Shown here piece after piece: positions 1 to 7,881 of a stretch of DNA of 64,000 nt; position 1 is the first letter of the stretch; each line of letters begins with the position of its first letter. The stretch is from positions 366,611 to 430,610 of the forward strand of contig NZ_LMIB01000016.1 in the NCBI RefSeq assembly GCF_001429065.1, given 5' to 3'. The notes under the pieces were generated by a model. The model was given only the letters and a program-made list of their open reading frames with translations, searched no databases and had not been told where the DNA came from. The translations under genes were made by a program, and so were the position numbers. The stretch comes from Sphingomonas sp. Root710 (GTDB lineage Bacteria > Pseudomonadota > Alphaproteobacteria > Sphingomonadales > Sphingomonadaceae).

Positions 1-669
1 GATCCATTCGTTGATGTCGGCGGCGCGGACACGCAGGCCCGATCGGGTCGCGAACAGCGTGCCGGCGCCCGCGGTCTTGAGCTCGGCGAGCGCGGCGGCG
101 AGCGCGGCGTCCTTCCCCGAGAGCTCGGCGCGGATGCCATGCTTGCCGTAGAAGCAGAGGTGGATTTCGTCGCCATTGATCCGCGCGTGCCGGTTGAGCA
201 GCGTGGTCGCGCCGAAGCTGCCGCGCGCCGCGGAATCGGCCGATCCCACCCGGATCGCGAAACCGTCGAGCAGCCGCACCGCAGCGGCGCGCGCGCGTTC
301 CCACGGGTCTTCGCTCTTCAGCGCGCGGCGGACTGCGGCGCGGAGCTGCGGCAGATGCTTCGCGAACGCGGGCAGTCCGGCGAATTTCTCCTGGTCGCGC
401 GCCTCGCGCCAGCTGTTGTGGTAGCGATATTGCTTGCGCCCCGCCGCGTCGAAGCCGGTGGCCTGCACCGGCGCCTGCGGGTCGGGATTGATCCACACCT
501 TGCGCCAGGCGGGCGGGATGCCAAGGCCGAGGATGCGCATCCGCTCCTCTACATCGCTGACCGTCGACCCGTCAGGCGCGACGAAGCGCCACCCCCGCCC
601 GCGCCGGGTGCGGCTGATCCCGGGGGCGGAGTCGATCGTGTCGAGCTGTTCGATAGGGCGATGTTGCAT
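1..669 (-). CDS. DNA topoisomerase IB, N-terminal part (cut by window edge)
   Basis: The reverse-strand frame opens at ATG (667-669, protein start MQHRPIEQLD) and runs without a stop to base 1, giving 223 residues. The early segment RTRRGRGWRFV, then IPPAWRKVWINP, YRYHNSWREARDQEKF and the later RINGDEIHLCFYGKHG fit the bacterial, poxvirus-like type IB topoisomerases. These relax supercoils through a 3'-phosphotyrosine intermediate. The catalytic tyrosine lies in the C-terminal part, outside the window, so activity cannot be judged. The family is usually about 330-370 residues, so roughly a third is missing here because of the window edge and not by mutation. The family call is firm from the N-terminal pattern. 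Confidence 0.88.
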   Translation of the reverse strand, partial: MQHRPIEQLDTIDSAPGISRTRRGRGWRFVAPDGSTVSDVEERMRILGLGIPPAWRKVWINPDPQAPVQATGFDAAGRKQYRYHNSWREARDQEKFAGLPAFAKHLPQLRAAVRRALKSEDPWERARAAAVRLLDGFAIRVGSADSAARGSFGATTLLNRHARINGDEIHLCFYGKHGIRAELSGKDAALAAALAELKTAGAGTLFATRSGLRVRAADINEWI

Positions 670-730
670 GGGAATGCACAACGCAGGAGGCAGAGATCTG
701 TGCCCGTCACGTCTGACGGATTAGCGGAGC

Positions 731-1147
731 CTACTCCGCGCCGAGATCGTCGGGGAGCGGGTCGCGGCCGGATATGCGGCGGGCGAGGGCTTCGGCGTCG
801 GTCAGGTTCCAGCGGCCGGGAATCTCGATCACCCCGCCGGTCAGCGGCTTGCGGATCAGTTCGGTGGCGAGCGTCTTGCCGTCGAGCGCGATCTGCATCG
901 GCTTGCCGATCAGCGATTCGGTGATCTCGCCGAGGCGCTTCGTGGCGGCCGGGGTCAGCGTCACCATGATGCCGACTTTGCTGTTTATGTCGGGCAGCGC
1001 GCGGGCGTCGAGGATATCGGTAGCGGCGAAGCTTTCGCCGGCGATGGTCAGTCTGCCGGTCGCGAAGCTGGCGGCGGGCGGCGCGGCGGGGGCGGGCGCG
1101 GCGAGCGGCGCGACGGCGAGCAGCAGCAGGGCGAGCCGCCGGGTCAT
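731..1147 (-). CDS. Exported protein resembling the SecD/SecDF P1 head domain
   Basis: 138 residues. The first 21 form a signal peptide (MTRRLALLLLAVAPLAAPAPA). The mature part carries VTLTPAATKRLGEITESLIG, then MQIALDGKTLATELIRKPL and GGVIEIPG. This is the pattern of the P1-head subdomain of the SecD export subunit (fold-forming 'F-T-xxG..r..', 'aivlDGkv...p.i...i.gG...I.G'), but with none of the six membrane helices of SecD. It is therefore a stand-alone periplasmic P1-like protein. Its ATG overlaps the stop of sufE upstream by four bases (ATGA), so the two are translationally coupled. The function is unknown. Similarity to SecD is read by eye from motif order. Confidence 0.7.
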   Translation of the reverse strand: MTRRLALLLLAVAPLAAPAPAAPPAASFATGRLTIAGESFAATDILDARALPDINSKVGIMVTLTPAATKRLGEITESLIGKPMQIALDGKTLATELIRKPLTGGVIEIPGRWNLTDAEALARRISGRDPLPDDLGAE

Positions 1148-1557
1148 GCGTAGCGCTCCGCGGTCGCCTGGATCAGCGCGATCATGTTGGGGATTCCCTG
1201 GGTGCGGTTCGAGCTGAGCTGGTTCTTCAGGTCGAAGGGCGCCAGCGCGGCAGCGATGTCGGTGTCACGGATCTCCGCGGCCGGCTTGTCCTGCACGGTC
1301 AGCAGCACCAGCGCGATGATGCCCTTGGTGATCGCGGCGTTGCTGTCGGCGAGGAAGTGCAGCGAGCCGTCTTCGCGGACGGTGGGATAGACCCACACCG
1401 CCGCAGAGCAGCCGCGCACCAGCGTCGCGTCGGTCTTCAGCGCATCGGGCATCGGCTCCAGCGCCTTGCCGAGATCGATCAGCAGGCGATAGCGGTCGTC
1501 GGCGTCGAGAAATTTATATTCTTCGACGATGTCGTCGAAACGGGCGGGCTCGGTCAT
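1144..1557 (-). CDS. sufE: Cysteine desulfuration protein SufE
   Basis: 137 residues, the usual SufE length. SufE takes persulfide sulfur from the cysteine desulfurase SufS and passes it to the SufBCD scaffold for Fe-S cluster assembly in the cytoplasm. The sulfur-accepting cysteine is C50 in VRGCSAAVWV, the family's hallmark. The segments FDDIVEEYKFLDADDRYRLLI near the N-terminus and GIPNMIALI near the C-terminus also match. No other suf gene is nearby, so it stands apart from the suf operon. It forms a two-gene unit with the SecD-P1-like gene, whose start overlaps its stop. Confidence 0.95.
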   Translation of the reverse strand: MTEPARFDDIVEEYKFLDADDRYRLLIDLGKALEPMPDALKTDATLVRGCSAAVWVYPTVREDGSLHFLADSNAAITKGIIALVLLTVQDKPAAEIRDTDIAAALAPFDLKNQLSSNRTQGIPNMIALIQATAERYA

Positions 1558-1610
1558 GCAAGCGAGCTAGAGGATTTCGGGGCAGATTTGAACCGACTTC
1601 CCCTTTTCAA

Positions 1611-1701
1611 CCGTCATCCTGAACTTGTTTCAGGATCCACCCATGATCTTGGGGCATGCCCCTGCGGAAGAGTGGATGCTGAAACAAGTTCAGCATGACG
1701 G
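1611..1701. repeat. Intergenic hairpin repeat, family A copy 1
   Basis: Two inverted arms (1611-1639 and 1673-1701) enclose about 33 unrelated bases. Each arm is itself a small hairpin with stem CTGAA/TTCAG around a five-base loop. The left arm has ATCC..GGAT where the right arm has ATGC..GCAT, a compensatory change. It lies between sufE and the psp array. Four further copies occur at 7725, 17041, 19261 and 50612. Confidence 0.9.
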
Positions 1702-1714
1702 CTTGCGGACGTGA

Positions 1715-1957
1715 TTACAGATCGACCCCGGCCGCGATCGCCTCAAGCTTGCGGACGCGTTCCTTGAGGTCGGCGAGTTCGATGCGGGCGGCGGGGGAAG
1801 GGGCGCTGGGGGCAGACGGGGCGTGATGCTGGCCCTGGAGCTTCATCCGCTCGAGTTCGAGCCAGCCGCGCCAGCCGCTCAGCGCGGTCCAGGCCAGGAC
1901 GACGACGCCGATCAGGCTCGCGCCACTGATGGTCAGCCAGAAGATGGGATCCTGCAT
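1715..1957 (-). CDS. Small membrane/coiled-coil protein, PspB-like (third paralogue)
   Basis: 80 residues. One membrane helix covers about residues 5-28 (FWLTISGASLIGVVVLAW), followed by a short proline-rich linker and a C-terminal heptad segment, ELADLKERVRKLEAIA. The layout (N-terminal helix, cytoplasmic coiled coil with L..RV..LE) is that of PspB, encoded 1.1 kb upstream. It is the last gene of the psp run on the minus strand, 24 bases after the preceding PspB-like gene. It lacks the C-terminal EI.xLR motif of its two neighbours. The role is inferred to be in membrane stress from context only. Confidence 0.72.
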   Translation of the reverse strand: MQDPIFWLTISGASLIGVVVLAWTALSGWRGWLELERMKLQGQHHAPSAPSAPSPAARIELADLKERVRKLEAIAAGVDL

Positions 1958-1981
1958 GGTCAGGTTTCCTTTCGTCTTCGC

Positions 1982-2239
1982 TCAGTCGCGGTGGCGGAGC
2001 GCTTCGATCTCGCGATCGAGGGTCAGGCCGCGGTCGTTTTCGGTGGCGATCCGCTCGAGCACCGCGACCCGCTCCTTGAGCGCGCGCAATTCGTCACGGA
2101 GCCGCTGGTTCTCGGCATCGTCGGCAGGGCGGACATAATCCTCGCCCTTGTGGCGGCGGACAACGCCATATTTGGCGCGGAAGATGCTGGCGATCGCGGT
2201 GATCGCGACGATCAGCACCACCATTTCGAAGGGATTCAT
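1982..2239 (-). CDS. Small membrane/coiled-coil protein, PspB-like (second paralogue)
   Basis: 85 residues. A membrane helix spans about residues 5-19 (EMVVLIVAITAIASI), followed by a basic stretch (RAKYGVVRRHKG) and then a coiled coil with ALKERVAVLERIATEN. The core ERVAVLERI is nearly identical to ERLGTLEKI in PspB and QRVAVLERI in the next paralogue. The tail LDREIEALR is shared in form with the tails of PspC and the first paralogue. It sits 27 bases downstream of the first paralogue and 24 upstream of the third, so one transcript is likely. It could be called a divergent PspB. No enzyme function is expected. Confidence 0.78.
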   Translation of the reverse strand: MNPFEMVVLIVAITAIASIFRAKYGVVRRHKGEDYVRPADDAENQRLRDELRALKERVAVLERIATENDRGLTLDREIEALRHRD

Positions 2240-2266
2240 CTGGAGTCTCCGAAACTCGGCTTGGGA

Positions 2267-2521
2267 TCAGTTGATGGGCTGGTCGCGCAGCCGGTCGATC
2301 TCGTCGGCCAGCACCGTCGACCGGTCGGTCAGGATGCGTTCGAGGACGGCGACGCGCTGTTCGAGCCGCTCGGTCTTCGCCGCATATTGCGCGGCCTTCT
2401 CGGCGGTGTCGGCGGAGATCGCGGCGAGCTTCTTTTCCTGGAAGCGCATCCAGTCGGTGGCGACCCAGGCGGCGATGCCCAGGATCGGGATGCTCAACAC
2501 CATGAAAGGGAACCAGTTCAT
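2267..2521 (-). CDS. Small membrane/coiled-coil protein, PspB-like (first paralogue)
   Basis: 84 residues. A membrane helix lies at about residues 4-22 (FPFMVLSIPILGIAAWVAT). A long coiled coil follows, with TERLEQRVAVLERILTD and the C-terminal LADEIDRLR. The start ATG (2519-2521) is the only reasonable one. Upstream, toward pspC, lies a 163-base gap with a perfect 8-bp inverted repeat (2565-2590). This paralogue and the two after it may therefore have their own promoter or processing site as well as reading through from pspABC. The family relation to PspB is by layout and the RV.xLE core, not by full alignment. Confidence 0.78.
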   Translation of the reverse strand: MNWFPFMVLSIPILGIAAWVATDWMRFQEKKLAAISADTAEKAAQYAAKTERLEQRVAVLERILTDRSTVLADEIDRLRDQPIN

Positions 2522-2564
2522 CGTTCAAACCCCTAAACCATGCTGCGATCACTGTTTACACTTT

Positions 2565-2590
2565 TGTTTGTCCATTTTTTTCGACAAACA
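2565..2590. promoter_or_regulatory. Inverted repeat between pspC and the PspB-like genes
   Basis: TGTTTGTC and GACAAACA are separated by ten bases that include a T run. The surrounding bases are much richer in A and T than the genes on either side. No stop-proof reading frame crosses it. It may be an operator, a promoter region for the three downstream PspB-like genes, or an RNA processing hairpin. It does not have the form of a simple terminator, because the T run is in the loop. Confidence 0.45.
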
Positions 2591-2684
2591 GCATCCTGGC
2601 TCGACGAAAATCGTCAAGACGGTAATCTTCCGTCGGTGTTGGCGGCGCCCTGCGAAATATTCGGTCGCGACGCCGGCAGGGCCG

Positions 2685-3065
2685 TCAGCGCAGTGCGTCG
2701 ATCTCGCGGGCCAGTGCCGAATTGTGGCTCGTCACATGGGTCTCGATGTCGGCGATGCGGCGATCAATGTCGCGGAACTTGGCGCGGACGTCGCGGACCG
2801 ACGCGCCGGGCCGGGCCCGCACCGTCTGCCAGAACTTCTCGTCCTCGCGGCTCTCGCCATAGAATTCGCCGGGCTTGTCGCTGGCCAGCCAGTTGATCAC
2901 GAGATAGGCGACCAGCGCCCAGGGGAAGGTCATGATCGTCAGGATCACCACGCCCACCCGGATCAGCGTCACGTCGACGCCGGTATAGTCGGCCAGCCCG
3001 GCGCAGACGCCCAGCCATTTGCGGTTACGCTTGTCGAGGTAGAATTTGGTGCGGCGAGCGGACAT
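2685..3065 (-). CDS. pspC: Phage shock protein C
   Basis: 126 residues from ATG 3063-3065. This start is preferred over the TTG at 3107 because a purine-rich AGGAAGGGAAG sits just upstream of it. The PspC domain is clear: FYLDKRNRKWLGVCAGLADY, then TLIRVGVVILTI and a membrane helix through ALVAYLVINWL (about residues 35-66). With PspB it senses envelope damage and releases PspF from PspA. The C-terminal part is a coiled coil (DIDRRIADIETHV) ending SALAREIDALR, a tail motif it shares with the two following PspB-like proteins. E. coli PspC is a similar size (119 aa). Confidence 0.93.
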   Translation of the reverse strand: MSARRTKFYLDKRNRKWLGVCAGLADYTGVDVTLIRVGVVILTIMTFPWALVAYLVINWLASDKPGEFYGESREDEKFWQTVRARPGASVRDVRAKFRDIDRRIADIETHVTSHNSALAREIDALR

Positions 3066-3103
3066 TTCGAACTTCCCTTCCTGTTGCAAGCGGCTGCCAG
3101 CGG

Positions 3104-3373
3104 TCAATTGTCGCGGCGCCAGTCTTCATCATGGCTGCGCTCGGCGGCCTGGCGGGGGCGCCATGCCGGGTCCTGGCTGTCCAGGATCTTCTCCAGCGTG
3201 CCGAGCCGTTCGTCGAGGCGACGCGCCAGGACGTGCATGTCGTCGAGCAGCTTCTCATCCTCGACCGTCAGGCCGCCATTCTTCTTCCACTGGGTGACAT
3301 AGTGGAAGATCAGCCATGGCAGCCCGAGGAAGAGGATGCCGACGACGACGATGGGGACGAGCGTGTCTTCCAT
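3104..3373 (-). CDS. pspB: Phage shock protein B
   Basis: 89 residues. A membrane helix spans residues 5-26 (LVPIVVVGILFLGLPWLIFHYV). It is followed by WKKNGGLTVEDEKLLDDM and a coiled coil, RRLDERLGTLEKILD. This is the classical PspB pattern (E. coli PspB is 74 aa). PspB partners PspC in the inner membrane to signal to PspA. It starts four bases after the pspA stop, and its own stop lies in the pspC leader, so pspA-pspB-pspC are tightly linked. Confidence 0.94.
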   Translation of the reverse strand: MEDTLVPIVVVGILFLGLPWLIFHYVTQWKKNGGLTVEDEKLLDDMHVLARRLDERLGTLEKILDSQDPAWRPRQAAERSHDEDWRRDN

Positions 3374-3377
3374 CGGA

Positions 3378-4049
3378 TCAGGCTCCCTTGCCCGAGGCCT
3401 TCGCCTTCAGCGCGGCGAGTTCGGCGTCTACCTTGTCGCTCGAGCGCAGCTCGGCGATCTCTTCCTCGAGGGTCTTCGGCGCGGCCCCCATGCCCGCCGC
3501 ATCGGCGCGGCCCTCGGCATAGTCGACCCGGCGCTCGAGCAGCTCGAAGCGCGAGAAGGCGTCGTCGATCTTCGGACCGGCATACATCTCGCGCATCTTC
3601 GCGCGGTTGTTCGCCGATTCGAGGCGGGTGACGATGCTGTTCTGGCGCGCGCGTGCCTCGCGCAGCTTGCCCTGCAGCTTGGCGATGTCGCCTTCCGAGG
3701 ACTTCAGCGACTCGTCGAGCAGGGTGATCTCGTCCTGAAGCTGCTCGGCCAGGTCGGCGGCCTTCTGCTTCTCGATCAGCGCGGCCTTGGCGAGGTCTTC
3801 GCGGTCCTTCGACAGCGCGAGTTCAGCCTTTTCGAGCCAGTTTGCCTGAACGGTCTCCAGCTTGGCGATCTGCCGGCGGAGTTCCTTCTGGTCGGCGATG
3901 GTGCGCGCGGCGGAGGCGCGGACCTCGACGAGGGTTTCCTCCATTTCGAGGATGATCATGCGGATCATCTTCGCCGGGTCTTCCGCCTTGTCGAGCAGGT
4001 CGGTGACGTTGGCGGCGATGATGTCTCGGGTGCGGGAGAAAATCCCCAT
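3378..4049 (-). CDS. pspA: Phage shock protein A (PspA/IM30/Vipp1 family)
   Basis: 223 residues from ATG 4047-4049 (MGIFSRTRDIIAANVTDLLD), the universal start of PspA proteins. Further upstream codons lack family similarity. PspA forms membrane-binding ESCRT-III-like oligomers that maintain the proton motive force, and it holds the activator PspF inactive. The N-terminal amphipathic helix (residues 1-24) is followed by long coiled coils (MIRMIILEMEETLVEVRASA, then ELRRQIAKLE and the rest), ending near SSDKVDAELAALKA. Length and heptad content match E. coli PspA (222 aa). It is the second gene behind the sigma-54 promoter at 4345-4360. Confidence 0.97.
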   Translation of the reverse strand: MGIFSRTRDIIAANVTDLLDKAEDPAKMIRMIILEMEETLVEVRASAARTIADQKELRRQIAKLETVQANWLEKAELALSKDREDLAKAALIEKQKAADLAEQLQDEITLLDESLKSSEGDIAKLQGKLREARARQNSIVTRLESANNRAKMREMYAGPKIDDAFSRFELLERRVDYAEGRADAAGMGAAPKTLEEEIAELRSSDKVDAELAALKAKASGKGA

Positions 4050-4139
4050 CGTCTGGCTCCTTGGAATACGCTCGATACTGTTGGTTGGGGGGAGCGTCCG
4101 GCCCGGCAGCTTATCCGCTTCGGGCCTGGACGCCATGCT

Positions 4140-4286
4140 TTACTTGACGATCTGGACAACCTTGGCGGCGGCCACATCGGCGCGGGCCGGGGCGACGGCG
4201 CCCAGCACGCAGATGGTGGAAAGAACGACCGCACCAATCGTCGAAACGGTGATGCGCTGGAGGTCGATCTTGTCGAGCTTGAACAT
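4140..4286 (-). CDS. 48-residue exported peptide heading the psp operon
   Basis: The ATG at 4284-4286 gives 48 residues: a short charged start (MFKLDKIDLQRI), a hydrophobic helix (VSTIGAVVLSTICVLGAVAPA) and a signal-peptidase-like ARA-D junction. Only about a dozen residues are left after cleavage (DVAAAKVVQIVK). It lies between the sigma-54 promoter (about 60 bases upstream) and pspA (about 90 bases downstream), so it should be the first product made on induction. The function is unknown. It could be a stress-induced membrane peptide or a leader whose translation tunes pspA. An upstream ATG-like codon at 4361 overlaps the promoter and is rejected as the start. Confidence 0.6.
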   Translation of the reverse strand: MFKLDKIDLQRITVSTIGAVVLSTICVLGAVAPARADVAAAKVVQIVK

Positions 4287-4344
4287 GGTCGTGGTCCTTG
4301 ATGACATTGGCGTTCCCGGCATCGGCCGGTGTTGCCAGATATAT

Positions 4345-4360
4345 TGCAGGGACCGTGCCA
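4345..4360 (-). promoter_or_regulatory. Sigma-54 promoter of the psp operon
   Basis: The minus strand reads TGGCACGGTCCCTGCA, which matches the sigma-54 consensus TGGCACG-N4-TTGCA at all but one position. It has the required GG-N10-GC spacing. Transcription would begin about 12 bases beyond, near 4334, and enter the 48-aa peptide gene and then pspABC. The activator PspF is encoded on the other side of the intergenic region, which is the textbook arrangement. Confidence 0.9.
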
Positions 4361-4424
4361 ATTTCGAAAATGGCTTAAATCCGGGCTTTTTCAGCTATGG
4401 CCGGCTGGCCCGCACATTTTGCTG

Positions 4425-4451
4425 TTGCCAAGACTTAGGAAAATTTGCCAA
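4425..4451. promoter_or_regulatory. Candidate PspF upstream activating sites
   Basis: Two direct repeats TTGCCAA (4425-4431 and 4445-4451, TTGGCAA on the minus strand) lie 20 bases apart, two DNA turns. They are about 80-105 bases upstream of the sigma-54 promoter, where PspF enhancer sites are expected. The second ends ten bases before the pspF start, so binding could also repress pspF itself. This is inference from spacing and repetition. Confidence 0.5.
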
Positions 4452-4460
4452 CTCTCAGGC

Positions 4461-5506
<1,046 letters not shown>

Positions 5507-5510
<4 letters not shown>

Positions 5511-6250
5511 CCCCCGCCGATCGGCTCTTCGCGAGCTTCGACCGGCTCTACATCCTCAACTTGCCGGGCCGCGCCGACCGCCGCGACGAAATGGCGGGCG
5601 AACTGGTCCGGATCGGCACGTCGCTCGGCGATCCGCGCGTGCGGCTTTTCCCCGCGATCCGCCCCGCCGACGCGGGCGGCTTCGCCAATATCGGCGCACA
5701 TGGCTGTTTCCTCAGCCATCTGGCGATGCTGCGCGAGGCGCGCGACCTCGGCTGCCACGCGATCCTGATCCTCGAGGATGATTGCGATTTCGCCGCGGGG
5801 ATCGAGCGGCTGCTGCCGCCCGCGCTCGACCAGCTCGACGTCCTCGGCTTCGACATCTTCTATGGCGGCTATGCGCTGCCCGAGGGGGTCGGCGCCGCCG
5901 ATCCTGCCGCCACCCCGCTGATGCTCGCCGATGGCGCGGCAGCGGTGCGGACGACCCATTTCATCGGCTTCGGCCGCACCGCGATCGCGGCGCTGATACC
6001 CTATCTGGAGGCGATGCTCACCCGCCCGCGCGGCAGCGCCGAAGGCGGGCCGATGCATGTCGATGGGGCCTATAGCTGGTTCCGCGCGAGCCGAAGCGAC
6101 CTGTCGACCTGGCTCGCCCGCCCGCCGCTCGGCCATCAGCGGCCATCGCGCACCGACATCGCCCCGCCGGGCCCGCTCGACCGATTGCCGGGGCCGCTGC
6201 GCCGGCTGGCCCGCGCGGCGAAGCGCGCGTGGATGCGGCATCGCCGCTGA
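5507..6250 (+). CDS. Glycosyltransferase family 25 (lipo-oligosaccharide type)
   Basis: 247 residues. The start LYILNLPGRADRRDEM, the GAHGCFLSHLAMLREA block and the acidic ILILEDDCDF motif are those of GT25 enzymes (LPS/LOS beta-galactosyltransferase-like). These move a sugar from a nucleotide donor to a surface glycan. A histidine-rich HVDGAYSWF stretch late in the protein also fits. The C-terminal tail is strongly basic (RRLARAAKRAWMRHRR) and may hold it to the inner membrane. The ATG overlaps the pspF stop (ATGA), so it is translated with the stress activator, an unusual pairing. The exact acceptor is unknown. Confidence 0.85.
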
Positions 6251-6260
6251 CGGACGCCCA

Positions 6261-6300
6261 AAAGAAAAAGGCCGGAGGCTTGCGCCCCCGGCCCTTTCTT
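6261..6300. terminator. Bidirectional rho-independent terminator
   Basis: A GC-rich stem GGCCGGaGGC/GCCcCCGGCC with loop TTGC is flanked by an A run on the left and a T-rich stretch on the right. It can end both the pspF-GT25 transcript and the convergent PuuD-N-like gene. Confidence 0.85.
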
Positions 6301-6318
6301 CATGATGTCAAACAACCA

Positions 6319-6879
6319 TCAGGAGAAGTTTGCCATCGCGTAGAGCATCGGAATCGAGAGCAGCGTGTTGACGCGCGAGAAGATCATCGCGGTCTTTGCC
6401 GACTTCGCCTTGGTGTCGGCGTCGGCCTCGACGATGCCCAGCGCCTTCTTCTGGTTCGGCCAGATGATGACCCAGACGTTGAACGCCATGATCAACGCCA
6501 GCCACATGCCGATGCCGATCAGTTCGAAACCAGCCGTAAAGGTAAGCGCCTGGTGGAGATAACCGCTGACATGCGCGACGGCGAGACCGGTCAGCACGGT
6601 GAAGGCGGCGCCCCAGCGGAAGAAGAACAGCGCGTTCGGCGCGATATATTTGGAAACGCCCGGCTTCAGCTCGGCCGGCACCGACGGCATCGTCGGGATC
6701 TGCACGAAGTTGAAATAATAGAGCAGGCCGATCCAGGTGATGCCGAAGAAGACATGCAGCCAGCGCAGCACATAGCTGAGCAGCAGCGTCTGATCAGGGC
6801 CCAGATAGGCGATCAGGGCGATAGCGGCGACGAGGCCGGTAAGCAGCACCAGATGTAGATTGCCGAAAAACTTGTCCAT
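6319..6879 (-). CDS. Membrane protein of the PuuD N-terminal (urate oxidase N) family
   Basis: 186 residues from ATG 6877-6879 (MDKFFGNLHLVLL). There are about four or five membrane helices. The segment LRWLHVFFGITWIGLLYYFNFVQ, with its histidine inside a helix, is the hallmark of the membrane domain that is fused to cytochrome c in urate hydroxylase PuuD. Here the cytochrome c part is absent. NVWVIIWPNQKKALG and IFSRVNTLLSIPMLYAM fit the same family. Stand-alone copies are common in alphaproteobacteria and have no proven role in urate metabolism. No purine genes are nearby. The histidines could hold haem. Confidence 0.78.
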   Translation of the reverse strand: MDKFFGNLHLVLLTGLVAAIALIAYLGPDQTLLLSYVLRWLHVFFGITWIGLLYYFNFVQIPTMPSVPAELKPGVSKYIAPNALFFFRWGAAFTVLTGLAVAHVSGYLHQALTFTAGFELIGIGMWLALIMAFNVWVIIWPNQKKALGIVEADADTKAKSAKTAMIFSRVNTLLSIPMLYAMANFS

Positions 6880-7074
6880 GGCGGTCCCCTGCATTTTGCG
6901 TCCGCACCCTTGCCACGCGGATCGCTTCAGGATGCACTTTAGGAATCCGGCGATCGTTTGTCACACAGAATGATGCTGCGGGGCAGTTTTGCGGTGGAAT
7001 TCCAGCAAAAGGCGGAGCTTAGCGGGAGCCCGCTCGTTAAGCGGCGGACTCACTACCCAATGGAGACTTCCGAC

Positions 7075-7707
7075 ATGGCCTTCCAGCTTCCCCCGCTCCC
7101 CTTCGACCGCGCCGCGCTGGAGCCGGTCCTGTCGGCCGAGAGCTTCGACTATCATCATGGCAAGCATCACAAGGCCTATATCGACAAGGTCAATGGCTGG
7201 ATCGGCGAGAAGGGGCTCGAGGGTAAATCGCTGGTCGAGGTGATCCGTCTCGCCAAGGACCAGGGCGACAAGCCGCTCAGCAACAATGCCGGGCAGATCT
7301 GGAATCATGATTTCTTCTGGCAGTGCCTCGCCCCCGAAGGGTCGACGCAGCCGTCCGGCAAGCTCGCCCAGATGATCGAGGCGGCGTTCGGAAACCGGCA
7401 GGGGCTGGTCGAGAAGCTGGCCGCTGAAGCCGTCGGCCATTTCGGCAGCGGCTGGGCCTGGCTGGTGCTGGCGGGCGACGCGCTCAAGATCACCTCGCTC
7501 CACGACGGCGAAACCCCGCTCGGCCAGGAGGGGATCAAGCCGCTCCTCACCCTTGATGTGTGGGAGCACGCCTATTATATCGACTATCGCAACGCGCGGC
7601 CGAAATTCGCCGAGGAAGTGCTCGGCAAGGTGATCAACTGGGACTTCGTGTCGCGGAACATCGAGGGCGACGCGGTGGCGCAGGGCGATCTGGCGCAGGC
7701 GGCGTAA
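7075..7707 (+). CDS. sodB: Superoxide dismutase, iron type
   Basis: 210 residues from ATG 7075, chosen because MAFQLPPLPFDRAALEP is the conserved start and GGAG lies about ten bases upstream. It converts superoxide to hydrogen peroxide and oxygen in the cytoplasm. Metal ligands are H27 (YHHGKHH), H78 (NHDFFW) and the aspartate and histidine of DVWEHAYY. The second-sphere glutamine is at the early position (NNAGQIW), which marks the Fe form over the Mn form. It is divergent from the PuuD-N-like gene, with about 195 bases between the two starts for control signals. No Fur box was recognised. Confidence 0.97.
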   Translation: MAFQLPPLPFDRAALEPVLSAESFDYHHGKHHKAYIDKVNGWIGEKGLEGKSLVEVIRLAKDQGDKPLSNNAGQIWNHDFFWQCLAPEGSTQPSGKLAQMIEAAFGNRQGLVEKLAAEAVGHFGSGWAWLVLAGDALKITSLHDGETPLGQEGIKPLLTLDVWEHAYYIDYRNARPKFAEEVLGKVINWDFVSRNIEGDAVAQGDLAQAA

Positions 7708-7724
7708 GACCCTCCAAATCCATT

Positions 7725-7856
7725 CGTCATGCTGAACTTGTTTCAGCATCCACTCATCCGCACGGGGATGATCTGGAAGGGGCGCGGCGTCGCCACGCTC
7801 TATCTCTGGATTCGCCCCTGCCGCCCGGTGGATGCTGAAACAAGTTCAGCATGACG
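7725..7856. repeat. Intergenic hairpin repeat, family A copy 2
   Basis: Arms at 7725-7752 and 7829-7856 are inverted and both of the ATGC..GCAT type. The right-hand flank, CCGCCCGGTGGATGC, is also found in the copies at 17041 and 19261, so the conserved unit extends inside the arms. It lies between the convergent sodB and CBS-chemoreceptor genes. Confidence 0.9.
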
Positions 7857-7881
7857 GTTGAGGAAATATCGCGGCGACGTT

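Noticed and set aside
2565..2590. psp inverted repeat as a terminator
   Set aside because: The T run is in the loop and no U-tract follows the stem on either strand.
4401..4420. TGGCCCG..TTTTGC on the plus strand as a sigma-54 promoter for pspF
   Set aside because: The spacing between GG and GC is 12 bases, not the required 10.
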